A DNA stretch of 64,000 bases from Prunus persica (Eukaryota; Streptophyta; Magnoliopsida; Rosales; Rosaceae), in the NCBI RefSeq assembly GCF_000346465.2, contig NC_034013.1, forward strand, positions 15,503,757 through 15,567,756, given 5' to 3'. Position 1 is the stretch's first letter; each line of letters starts with the position of its first letter. A program made the position numbers and the translations under genes. The notes beneath the pieces are model-generated. The model was not told the origin of the DNA. It searched no databases and was given only the letters and a program-made list of their open reading frames with translations. Positions 1-11,893 of this stretch are shown here, in pieces.

Positions 1-1966
1 ATATATATATATGTGATTTGGTTGGGCATGGTTTTGGCATACTTGCAATAGACATAGCATTGATTGTGATTGTTGTGTTGTTAGATGACATATACTGAAA
101 AAAAATATTTTGTCACATGGGATTGGTACAACCATAAACCAAAAAATAAAATAAAATAAATCCCAACAACAACCTGCAAATATAAATAGGATTGTAAATT
201 AATAAAAATTACAACTTACTCAAGTAAAGATTATGTCAAAATTAGATTTCTTCATGCTAATGATCCTCTTGTATTAGCTACCAACAAACTTGTATGAAAT
301 AAAGAGATTTTTGGTCTGATTTTTTCTTGTTTGTTTTTTCATTTGTTGGTGTTGGTGACCACAATCAAACGACCCAAGTCATCACACTCTTCCCTCCTTT
401 ACCTCTTTGCCTCCTACCAATCCTACGGCTATGATCCCTCCACGCGCGAATTCGCGCCTCGGATTCAATTTTCAGTTGTGAGGGCATAACCGTATTTGCC
501 TCTCATGCTTCGGAATAAATAAAGACGCTGTACCCTTGGTTCCGAAGTAACAGGCTAACTGCACTTGGGACTGCCAACACATCCTCCTTTATGCCGACCC
601 AACAATCGTCTACACTCGCGTCCATCGTAAGCTTTCCTGTAAAGCCGTTCACTTAGAATACTACTTGAAACCCAAGTCATCAGTCAACACATTTGAAAAT
701 ATTCAATTCAGCTGCCCAGTCATGACTGCCTCCTCAGATTTGTTAGCCTACACCTCTCTGCACCAAATCTAGTTCCTTTAGTCTCCCAATTTTTCAAATT
801 CTGGAATTTTTCTATGGCTCATCAGTCCAGAGTACAGAGAGTAAAAGCAAAGGTTGGAGCTTTTATTTTTATATTAGATCATTGTTTCTGGGTTTTTGCT
901 CAGTCTCTCACTCACTCATGGTACAATTCCTTCCTTGTACTATCTATTTCTGTGTAAATCTTTAATCTTTTTGCAATTTGTTTCAAAAAGCTCAAATATT
1001 TATTTATTTATTTATTTAGTTTGTTTCGCTTCTGGGTACTGTTCTTTTGGTCTGATGGTTCGAGGTTCATGTTTTCCAGGAATGGTAGATTTGGGGTTTA
1101 GAAGGTCCACATTTGTGAGGTATGTTTCAGATCTGGTTTAGCTCAACCTGTTATGTTTACCAACTTATTGAGTTCTAAGATCTTGTGGGTTCTGGAGTTT
1201 CTAGTTAGATTTGCTCTTGGCTTGGCTGTTGGCTCCCTGAATTTAACTGAATATGCTGTGATTGCTTGGTTTCTTTCTAGATATGTTACTAGATTTTGGA
1301 AGGGTAATTGTAATTGCTTTGAAGTTCTTGTCTTGTTTAATATTTTTAATGGAGATTTACATTTCTTGACATCTTAATTGACTCTTAAGCTGATTGTATT
1401 TCATACTATTAATGGAGTTGACTATAACGTTTGATACGTTAATTGTAATGCTCAATGGATCAAATGCGTATTATGTTTCCATGCATGGGACTTGTTTTAG
1501 AAGAGTTTGATGGTTTTGATTTTGGAACTTAGGCATGTCGGTTAGGATCAAAAGTAAATTGTTTTAAGGTTTTCTCTCTCTCTCTCTCTCTCTCTCCCTC
1601 TCTCTCTCTCTCTGTGTCGGTGTGTAATTTGATCCATTTAGTTCTTATAGATATCTCATCAATTCCCACTGAATCAAATTGAGCTAAAATGAAAAGGTCT
1701 TTTAAAAAGAAGAAAAAAATCATGTTTGATTTCATTATCTCATAAGTGATGTAACAGTGAGTTGTTGTTACCATAGGCATCCATAGACAGATATTAAAAA
1801 CATGTTTTATTCCGGAAATTTGCAGAATTGCATTGCTTTGTATTTATTTTCTTTCTTTTTTTTTCCCTTCAATTGCATGGTATTAATTTAGGGTTGTAAT
1901 GTGATCATATGTAACGATGCAGCAAGTGGGCTTCTTCAGCATATTGTGGCTATTGGCCTTCCTGCA
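1..1966. other. Upstream region and 5' UTR of the IQD gene
   Basis: No coding gene is seen here. The short open frames at 896-1377 have no family features and look like chance. A 14-bp perfect palindrome, GCGCGAATTCGCGC, lies at 444-457. A pyrimidine-rich stretch followed by AG at 1921-1922 is a good 3' splice site just before the IQD start codon. This suggests a 5' UTR intron ending there and a transcription start several hundred bases upstream. The promoter and the first exon boundary cannot be placed from sequence alone. Confidence 0.5.
1572..1613. repeat. (CT)n microsatellite in the IQD 5' UTR intron
   Basis: A nearly pure CT dinucleotide run with one CCC interruption. It sits upstream of the IQD coding region, probably inside the leader intron. 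The minus-strand open frame across it is an artefact of the repeat. Confidence 0.9.
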
Positions 1967-4844
1967 ATGGGCAAATCACCGGCAAAATGGATCAAAACTG
2001 TGCTCTTTGGAAAGAAATCGTCAAAAGCTAATATTCCTAAAGGAAGAGAGGTAACACTATTGTTATTGAGCTGACTTAGGAATATGTCCTATTAAACCAA
2101 ATGAAGGACACCTTATTCCCAAACATTTCCTTTAATTTTGACGTTAAGAAGACTTCACTTTACTTTTCATTTCGTAGAGTTATCCTTCACATTCAATTTC
2201 AGAAGTTTAATTACTTTCTCTTTCTGTACTAAATGTAAAAAACTTACACAAATTCTATCTTTATGCCTATGATCATTGTGTATAGAAATTTTCAAATGAG
2301 AAAGAAGTGGTGGTTGCTTCCAGGGCAGCCGGAGCTGAATTTTCTTCAGATCTACCTTTGGCTTTTCATCAAAACACCAACACCTTAGAGGACAACATAG
2401 GATTAGAATTGGAGAACAAAGAAGCTCCAAATGTATTGGGTGATGGAGGGCCAGGAAGTCAAAGTACAGAAATACAAGGATCCACACCACAAGATGCAGT
2501 GTATGACCCTGAAAGAATCAGACAAGAGCAAGCTGCAACAAAGGCACAGGCTGCCTTTAGGGGTTACCTAGTAAGTCTCTTGCTGAAGTAGTATTTTTTG
2601 AGTTGATTAAATTTGTTTGTTTTGTTAATGCTTATTGTATCAATTTTATTTTAGTTGAAATTACAAAACACTAATGCTGTTATATTATGTGAAGGCACGC
2701 CGGGCATTTTGGGCCCTCAAAGGCATAATAAGGTTACAGGCACTTATCCGTGGGCACTTGGTTAGGAGACAAGCTGTTGCTACTCTGTGCAGTATGGTGG
2801 GCATTGTTAAGTTTCAGGCACTCATTCGTGGAAGACGCGTGAGGCAGTCTGATACTGGGCTTGAAGTGCAAAAAAGATGCATTCTGCCTCTGGTAAATGT
2901 AAGTACTTGGTCTTTTATCAAGTACTAATTATTACTCTCATCTTTGAACAAGGAACGTCATAGTCTCCTTTGCTCCATCCGCAAATACTGGGAGCTGCAT
3001 TATTGGATAATATACTAAAACTATCTTGGTTCATTCAGTGAATACATTATTGATAATATCATTAGGCTATATGTATTTTTAGATTTCCTGCTACCTTTTA
3101 ATCATATCCCTCTTATACATTGTCCATCAGGAGGGCAAGCTAGTGGGTCCGGTTGGAGATACATCGACTCAAATGGCAAAGCTGTCAGCAAATGTTTTCA
3201 TTTTTAAGGTAAGTTCAATACTGGAGATGGTAACTTGACTAATAAATACTATTCAAAGAACATTTCCAGATTTGAATCAAATTTTTTCATTTCAGAATGT
3301 GTCGGATCTGTATGATTTCAACGGGCATGTTGTAACAGTTTGGTTTTTTCTTTTCAGCTTCTTGCCTTGTCGCCTCCTGTGATGCCTCTGAGCTTGCAAT
3401 GTGAACCTGGAGATCCAAATTCAGTCTCAAACTGGTTAGAGCGTTGGTCAGCAACCCATTTTTGGAAACCAGTTCCCCAACCAAGAAAAGTTCCAGATTC
3501 AAAATCTCAGAGAAAGCACCCGGAGGCTCAAACAGGCAGGGTAAAGCGAAGCAACCGGAGGGTTCCTTCAGCAAATGTTGAAAGTGTATCAGTGCAAGCC
3601 ACCTCTGAATTTGAGAAACCCAAACGTAACCTGAGAAAAGTTTCTACCCATACAACAGATCCGGTGCAGGAAAATCCACAAGTTGAGCTTGAAAAGGTCA
3701 AACGTAATTTGAGGAAGGTTCATAGTCCCATAGTAGAGAACTCTGTGCAGACAGAAGGTGAAGCTGAGAGTCTCAAACAGAGTCTGGAAAAGGCATCAAG
3801 CACTTCAGGTCCTGATGTTTTGGAAGGATACACTAATAACTCTGTTGAGAAATTGAAGAAGGAGCCAACTTGGATTCTGTCCAATCAACCTGATACAGAA
3901 ACAATTCCTGAACCGTCAGCAACAAAAGAGGTATTTAATCTATCATCTGGTGATCAAGCTGTAGAAGATTTGAAGCCTCTGACAGAGAGCACTGGTAAGG
4001 ATATAAATGCACCTAGTGCTGAAGCTGCAGTTGAGTCGAAGATATTAACAGAGAGCAATGGAAATGATGAAAATATCTCATCCGCAAACGGGGTTTTGAG
4101 CCAAAAAGAAGATTTGACAACCAATGACAACCAGAAATCCAGCAGGAAATCTTCTACTCCAGCCAAACAAGAACGTTCAGAGAATGGGTTGCAAAGCAGT
4201 CCAACGGTACCAAGTTATATGGCAGCAACTGAATCTGCAAAGGCAAAGCTGAGAGCACAAGGCTCCCCTAGGTTTGGACAAGATGGGACTGAGAAAATTA
4301 ACTCCACTCGTCGTCATTCTCTCCCATCATCAACTAATAGCAAAATCAGCTCACAGTCTCCAAGGACACAGAGACTGGTTCAAGCAGTTGGCAAAGGAGG
4401 AAATAAAAGTGAGAGAACTCAGCCAACTTCAAGAGAAGGAAATGGTATGATTTTGCGTCCTTAATAGACTGATTCTTGTTTTCCCCCTGGACTTTTGGAA
4501 ATATATTGCATATTTGGTTATGAGAGAGATTCACAGATGGAGAGAATTTCTTGAAATTCTTTTCAATGCTGCATTGATCTGGAAGTTTATAATCTTCCAG
4601 ATCTGTTGGTTCATATAAATTGTTTTCCTGTGCTTGCTGAAGGAAGTTAAGCTGAAAGTTGATTGCTTTACTATTCTTTTTTAATTCTCAACTACAGTCT
4701 AGAGCATGGCATCTCATCATGTAACCTCAACAATGCACTTCCTGTTTATTTTCTCAACATGCACAGTGGTTTATCTATTAACAATCACCTTGGCTATTGT
4801 TTGATTTTGCAGGAAAGGCAACCCAAGCAGAGTGGAGAAGGTGA
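1967..4844 (+). CDS. IQ67-domain (IQD) calmodulin-binding protein, IQD31/32-like
   Basis: Six coding exons fit: 1967-2050, 2286-2570, 2695-2892, 3131-3208, 3358-4444, 4813-4844. They give about 587 residues in an unbroken frame. The start MGKSPAKWIKTVLFGKK is the conserved N-terminus of this IQD subgroup. An IQ67 region at about residues 108-180 contains IQ motifs such as ATKAQAAFRGYLARRAF, IIRLQALIRGHLVRRQ and IVKFQALIRGRRVRQ. The large fifth exon encodes a basic, Ser-rich, low-complexity tail. The tiny last exon restores the conserved ending KATQAEWRR. IQD proteins bind calmodulin and act as scaffolds at microtubules, membranes or the nucleus; that is family knowledge. The exon 3 donor is ambiguous: GT at 2893 or 2899, which adds or omits Val-Asn. 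The gene converges on the ABCA gene to its right. Confidence 0.93.
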
Positions 4845-5267
4845 TTGATAAGGTGATTGTCAATATAAAATGGGAGGCATTCGTGTCGGTTTTTGATTTA
4901 TGCATTTGTGATTCAAAGTGTTGTTAAACTGTAACGTCATCTATAGTTAGAAGGTTGTTTTCGGCCAAGAGCCTCTGGTGATTTGTCTGTGTTTGTGATG
5001 TTTATGAGTGAATGTACATCATAGGTTTCATGTTACTTACTATCTTGCATTAAGACTCACTCAGACACGGTTGGTTTTCAGTCTTATGATACGATTTCTG
5101 GCCATTCGTAGCCTGTTGTATAGGGATTATCAGTGTATGTGCACCTTCATGTTTGTTATGCTTTATACGCTGAACTTAAGACATTTGAAATTAGTGCAAG
5201 TGATTTGGTATGCTCAATTGTTGTGCCTCTGCATTTCTTCCACAGCATAAATATGGCAGAATTGGAC

Positions 5268-5296
5268 TCTTTTTTTTTTTTTTTTTTTTTTTTTTT
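5268..5296. repeat. Poly(T) tract between convergent genes
   Basis: About 28 consecutive T residues lie between the 3' end of the IQD gene and the 3' end of the minus-strand ABCA2-type gene. It may be the poly(A) of an old retroinsertion or a simple slippage tract. No flanking target duplication was found. Confidence 0.8.
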
Positions 5297-5528
5297 ATCA
5301 AGAGGAAATTAAGTCGTAAACCCTCTTGCAACCAGAGTTCTGATACATGTTAGACAAATCATTGGCTCTAAAAACCTTAAGCTTAGCTGTTAAAAAAATG
5401 GGGTCGATAATCTAAATCAAAGCTAACACTTACAGTGGCCGTGCTCATCAAATTTACAAAAAAAAAAAAATGTACTGCTGTCAACTGTAACCAAAATCAC
5501 AACTCCATCGAAACTGGTCGTGACCAGC

Positions 5529-8500
5529 CTAAGAAGCCTTTTTGTGATTCGGGTCTGGAAAATGTAGGTTGGTCGGTCCACCGGTAGGAGGTACTGGAGT
5601 TTCAGGTGCGTGCCCAGAAATGCAGAGTTTACCGGACTCATCTTGATCCCAATAAACTTCTACCATAAACCCTCTTGGATATTGTGGAGATTCTGTTCCT
5701 GGAATCACCGTATACTTTGTTCCCACTGGTATCTGCAGAATCATTGTAATACAGTATCAGAAGAGCAAGACAAGAAAACATAACCCGCTCATGATTTTTA
5801 TATTTGTTGTTAATTTCTGTATGGTAGTATAAACTATAAAGAGAGAGAAAATGTTATGCTTACATCAAATGAGGCTCCAGATGTTAAAGTGAGAGTAACC
5901 AGCCTCCCCTCAGTTATGGCAGCTTCTAGCTCAGCCTGCCTTGCAATATTCAAGAAAACTTCTTCAAGAGTTGTGAGACCAAGTTGGATGTCTGCTATAT
6001 TAAATTCATGTTGTCTGTCTTGAAGCTCAGCAAAAAATCTCTGTACAAGTTCGTAAAATCAAAAGGAATAAGAACGGTAGAAAATAACAGAAACTTGGTG
6101 AGTGAGACTTCTTTTTATTGGTCTTCAGAGCTGACATTATGCTATCCTTCTCCTAAGTCATATCGGATTTCATTATAGGAACCATTGTAAATACTGGAAA
6201 AGTATAAGCAGATTTAAAAGATATAAAACAAAGTAGAAAGGGAAATCATTACCGTCAATAGCCCCTCTTTATCATGAGGAATGACAAAAGTCAGAAACGC
6301 GCTGTTCTCTTCTTTAGGTAAAACACCCAAATGCTGCAGAACTTTTTCCCAGTTAGACCTTTTGTGTGCATAAAAGAAGTTTAAATAATTTCCAAAATTA
6401 ACATACATAACAGTCTCAAGAATTAACATACACGTTCAAAGAACAGCTTCACAGCCTCATGGTGAGGCGTGTTCACTGAATTGGTGCTTCCACTGAAGCT
6501 CACATTAGCAATAAAACCACTCCCAAACCGTGACTTCAGCCGGATTGAAGTTCCAATGCAACGGAGTTTACCCTTTGCCATGATTCCTATTCGGTCACTT
6601 AAAATGTCAGCTTCTTCCATTGAGTGAGTGGTTAGGACAATTGCACGCCCTTTTTTTGCATCCTCTATGATGTCCCATACATGCCTTCTTGTTATTGGGT
6701 CCATACCAGTTGTCTGCAGATCATAAACTAAATTACATATGCAGGGCAAGTAGATGAGCTTATAAGGTAACAAGTTGTAATTTCCATACCGGTTCATCTA
6801 AGATAACTAACTTTGGATCACCAATAAGGGCTATTGCGACACTCAGGCGACGTTTCATTCCTCCACTGTAACTACCAGCTCTCATCCTGGCTGCCTCATC
6901 GAGTTTCACCTCTGCCAATGACTTCTTAGCCACCTAAATTCCAGAAGGAGCATTCAACATACAGACTAAACACTCATTCTTGCTCGAGCTTAACACAAAT
7001 GAATGATTGTGATACCCATTCAAACACTTTAAAGCAAGAAAGCATGTGAAATACCCTATTAAAGTTAGTGCAGCACATACCGATTCTATTGAAGATTGAG
7101 GTAGGCCTTTAATAGTAGCGAACAGTTGGAGGTGCTCTTGCCCAGTCAATGCACTCCAAAGAATATCAAACTATGAATAGAGACAATATGCAAACAAGGT
7201 AAGTCTAATATTTTAAATAAGCTGTTGCAACATAGTGAAAACTATGTAACTTGTATAATCTTGAAAAATCCAGGTCTACTACATGCACAAACAGGTGTGT
7301 GTGTGTGTGTGTGTGTAGAGAGTGGGGTGGGCAGAGCAGGTCACCTGCGGACAAACTCCTATAATTTTTCGAATATTTGCCATACCAACGGAACTTCGGG
7401 CAGAATGACCATAAATCAATGCTGTTCACAAGGAAATTTAGAATTTTATCATATCCCCTATTGACTTCATCCCACAAATTTTTTTTATCGATGGACTAAA
7501 AAATAATGAAACTATTACCATCTCCTCCAGTAACAGGAGCAAGGCCTGTTAAACAACTGATTGTCGTGGTTTTCCCAGCTCCATTGGGTCCAAGTAGACA
7601 AAATAACTGATCCTTGGCAAAGTTCACCCATAAACCCTGGAAGTTATTCAAAATAAATCTTTTGTTACCATATTATTTTATTAAAAAAAGCAAGAAACAT
7701 ATATTCTGTTCCTGCGTTATACATTTTTGTCTCAAGCAGACAACAGATGAAAATTAAGAAACAGGGTAAAATAACTTGATCATGAGTCATTATAATATCC
7801 ATGCTCAGAGGGACATTCCTCTATAGCAGCTACTAAGTGACGGATGGCAATCATTTATGAGGTTCTTCCAGAGGATCTCATATTCTAACAATCAACCCAA
7901 ATGAGTCTAACATCTTCACCAGAACATCTCACAAATAGAATTCACAAGAGATAAATACGTAAAAATTGACGGAAGATGCATTAAGTGAACAAAATAATTA
8001 AATAATTTCACAAGATTCCCCCACATGAACCGCAAACAATAGGTGCTACATAAAAAGAGAGGTAAGCCATTTTAATCTCTCAACTTCCTCTGGAAACTAA
8101 AAGTTGGAAAAGGTTCTTTACCTTGACAGCATGGTAAGGTGCAGTTTTCTTGCCACAGCAGCAACAACCACCTTTTCTGGTCCCAGGATATGTCCTCACA
8201 AGGCCACGTATCTGAACTGCAATGTTTGGAAGAACAGCGCCATCCCTAGCTTGTTGTTTTACAACGTTCTCCTCTTCAAGGACATCTACATCATCCGGAG
8301 TGCTACCATCCAGTGGTGGAGCTGAACTATAATTGTCACCCTCTATAAAAAGAGAGGACAAATGCATCAAGTCTACCATCCAACAAGGGAAACTCAAGCA
8401 TAAACTGAATGTCAGACTTATTTACCTTTCACTTTGTTTCCACCTATCCCTATCCAGTACCCAGGTGTTAAAAAATAATACACTGGTTTTTTGACACCAG

Positions 8501-10588
8501 ATGCATTTGGGACGATATTATCTAAGTAGATAGCCAAAACAAACCAGATGACGAACGTCGCCATTAGCCATTTATAAATGTCACTCTGTCAAAGTTTGGA
8601 TGAATGTATTAATAATAAATGGCAGGTATGCGAAATCAGAAGTATTTATGAACTACTGTTAAGTTTTGAGTTTGAGGACCAATGTGTATACGTACAAGAG
8701 TTATAACACAATCGAATTCATTTGGTCCACACTCTGTTATTCCACTCAAGCTAATCCCACGATCTTGAGGAGTGGATGTTGCATCAGCAAGTATCTTCAG
8801 AGCTTTGGCAAGAAGATTAGGTGGGAATAATGACCAGAGGAATCGAGAGGTTTTAGAGAAGCCACTTCCATATGGAAATCCTGCTGTTGTAACAAGCTGC
8901 AGTGACAAAATGGATTCTGATATTTACCATTGAACCAATAACCCCTAATCAATAAATTATGAACTGAGTAAACTTGCCTGGGATAGAAAGCCAAGAATAA
9001 ATATGGTGAAACCCACAGTTGTGGATGAAGATGCCTTGCTTACGAAGGCTGACAACATGAAGGCAAAACCAACCTGGCACCAAATGTTAGAGAGGGTGCA
9101 TTAGAGGCTATTAAACAGAGAGATTTGCTTAAGAAAAGAAATTGGAGAAAATAAGCATAAGTTGAAACCAGTAATTGCAAGAAATAGTCTTACCATATTG
9201 AGTTGGAAAAGAAAGAAGACCAGGTATAAGACCAGAATATTGTTATGCAGGAAAAAATCAAACATAAACATCATTCCAAAGAGAACTATGAAAAGTGATG
9301 AGAGAAGTGTCATAATTCCCTCCCATGTGAGCCAAGAGAGCCAGTATGCAGTATCATAAAGACCCATCATTGTCATTGCCTGTTGGGCGAAACAAGTAAA
9401 ACACCAAATAACTAATTGATTCAGAAAATGGGACAGCAATGCTATTCCATAATTTCACCAATTTAACTGGCAAGAATCATACATTAACTTAAAGTCATTA
9501 CATTACCTCTCGAAGCTTTAGTTCTTTCTCGACGATCAAAGAAGACATTTGAAACACAAAACCAAACATGGCAGTTGCAAGGAAAAAGGTTGGTCCAACT
9601 TGTTTAATTGCAGAGTACAACTCTCGCGCAGGGTGTGCAAATTCCTTGAATGAAACATCCCAGCTAAAATTTGGAACTGAAACAAGTCAATTTACAATTT
9701 ATGAGTGCTAAATAAGGTCAAGGTGCTAATCATGAAACTAAAAGTTTCTGCAAAGAACACAGGACTTTGAGAAATACAAAATTATAAGAAATGAGAAAGA
9801 AAAACCCAATACCTCCAATCAGAGACCTAACAATCTCACGCTCGGCAGCAATCTGAAGCGGAATTTGAAACTTGAAGGTACGCTCCTCATATTGCTTTCG
9901 TTTTGCAACAGCAGTAGAATTAGTCTGTATGCCATAGCTAATTACAGTGGCCTCTCTCTCCGAAAAATGCAAAGCTCCTGGGCAAGTCATTGGATTATTA
10001 GATAGCCATTCATCAACATCAGCACTTGTTCTAAACGATTTCACCTGCGAAAATAGAAAAAAGTCCCCATCTTTGAGATTGCGACTTACACACCGCATTT
10101 TGCTTTCCAAAATACGAAAAATTTGATCTTTCCGCAAGCAAAAAGAAGCAGAGCAAAAAAAATCCATGTTCCCTCCACATTTTCTCGGTAACCAAACAAA
10201 ATGCAACAAAAAATCGTACCTTGGTCTCCGGAATGGGCCTGCCGGGGTTATTGGTCATGATAGCGGTGACGATGTTCCGAATCTTAGAGCTCCCATCGCC
10301 GCTCCAGACGAAGTCGTAGCAGGGTTGTTTGACGAAGAACTTTTCCTCGCAGGGAGGGATCGGCGGCGAAACGAGAGGCGCAGGGTCTTCGATGCTCTTG
10401 TAGTCGGTGGAGGAGGCGGAGCGAGCCTCGAGGGCCTTCTGGATGCAGAAGATGAGGAAGATGAAGAAGAAGGAAGAGAAGAGCTGCACGCAGGTCCCCC
10501 ACTTGTTCCGCCATGCGAGCAACAGGTTCTTCTTGAACAACGCCGTGAATTGCTGGATCAGCAATGGAAATCCGCTCACTAATTTCAT
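5529..10588 (-). CDS. ABCA2: ABC transporter A family half transporter, ABCA2-type
   Basis: Sixteen exons on the minus strand: 10588-10220, 10044-9813, 9676-9507, 9379-9194, 9073-8978, 8896-8696, 8585-8426, 8342-8122, 7636-7519, 7421-7345, 7170-7081, 6933-6790, 6713-6432, 6333-6253, 6040-5864, 5732-5529. Together they make 935 residues with all phases consistent, close to the roughly 980 expected for plant ABCA2. An N-terminal membrane helix near residues 25-45 and a large loop precede a multi-helix membrane domain. One nucleotide-binding domain follows, with Walker [11 protein letters not shown] near 561, signature [11 protein letters not shown] near 661, Walker B LVILDEPTTGMDP and H-loop TTHSMEEAD. 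The C-terminal motif [17 protein letters not shown] is typical of the family. Intron 5 uses a GC donor. Half-size ABCA proteins probably dimerise and move lipids or fatty acyl substrates; the substrate here is unknown. Confidence 0.95.
7294..7316. repeat. (GT)n microsatellite in ABCA2 intron 10
   Basis: A GT dinucleotide run in the short intron downstream of the VCPQ-encoding exon (ends 7345 on the minus strand). It lies about 28 bases from that donor site. Confidence 0.85.
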
Positions 10589-11779
10589 GATTTTTTTTGG
10601 TTACTTTTTATTTCTTTGAATCTTATTTTATGGTGCGAAAGTGAGAGAACCGCGCGGGATATATCACTGAGTTCTTATCAAAAAATAGCAAACCTCTATT
10701 TACGGCTCAAATTTAAAACATTAGTCAAAAACTCACTTCACAAAGCCGTTGGTCTTGATTGTTTTGTGCGTAAGCGTTTCTGAATTACCATTTTGACCTT
10801 GGTTTCCATTGAATTTATGAATTTACCATTTTGTGGCCGGTTTCCGACATAACTGATCACTTAATGAGAAAGTTAACATAAAACATGAGATACGTAAGTA
10901 TTTCTCTTCGTGTTCAGGTGAATCTTTCAAAATGTGTCACTTTCAAATATACAAATATTTTTACCTCATTGATTTGTCTTTGAAGGTTTCAACAAGGATT
11001 TAATAGCATAGCATGTTGTTGATTCCATGAAGCAAGTTGTTTAAAAATTAGTAATTAATTGTGATTATTCAAAGCATAATCAGTTTTGGTGATGCAATAC
11101 ACGGACTAACCACTATATAATATATATATTATAACCAACAAGAAGCTACATCAATTTTCACTAAAACTAAGAGTGTAGTTTTTATATGTCAATTGTTTGA
11201 CCAAATCTTAATATCCTGGAGACTTGTCCATTGATGTTGTAATCACAACTTTTCCTTGTTGCAAGATACATGGGTTAGTGAATATATTAATTAGAATAAT
11301 CATAAGGGAATATAAAAGCCCAAGATAAATACTTTGATGACTCCAAGTGTTGGATTTGAGCCATGAACTTCGATATTGATTTTATTTTATCATTTCACAG
11401 CCATGACAAGAACTTTGATCACTGTCCTTCCAAATAAAAAAATATAAATACATTTGTAGGGAAGAAAAGTTATTTATAAAAAAAATTGTTAGAAAAATAG
11501 AAGAGAGCAAAAAAACGCGGTAAAGGGTACGATGGTACTTTTGGGGAAGGCACTATTGATTTATTTGGTTTTGACTATTTATAATAACAAAGCCGATTGC
11601 TTTCCATGGCCATGGGCAGAGCAAATTAGCAAACACCACCAATTTTTCACACACAGAAAAAGTGGCACTGAGAAAACTTTTCCTCTAGTGGGAAATTTGA
11701 ATTTTTGTCTACTTATTTTTTGGGAAGTTTAGATTAACGGTCGCATTTCTTGCTTAAGGCTTTGGAGTTGGGCAATTCA
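10589..11779. promoter_or_regulatory. Divergent intergenic region between ABCA2-type and ABCA7-type genes
   Basis: About 1.2 kb of AT-rich DNA separates the two divergent start codons, so it should hold both promoters. No coding gene is seen. The open frame at 11532-11732 has no family features and runs into the 5' leader of the ABCA7-type gene. TATA-like stretches occur but none is decisive. Confidence 0.5.
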
Positions 11780-11862
11780 ATGGCGGATACGTCTCATGGC
11801 CCTGCTAGTTTCTGGACTCAGGCAGATGCTTTGCTCAGAAAGAACTTAACTTTCCAGGTCCT

Positions 11863-11893
<31 letters not shown>

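Noticed and set aside
5008..5250. 80-codon plus-strand frame downstream of the IQD gene
   Set aside because: It lies in the 3' UTR and shows no recognisable protein features.
7205..7477. 90-codon minus-strand frame
   Set aside because: It runs out of frame through intron sequence and a GT repeat; the real exon here (7421-7345) uses a different frame.
10166..10582. 138-codon plus-strand frame over the ABCA2 first exon
   Set aside because: It is the complement of a well-supported exon with conserved ABCA residues on the minus strand.
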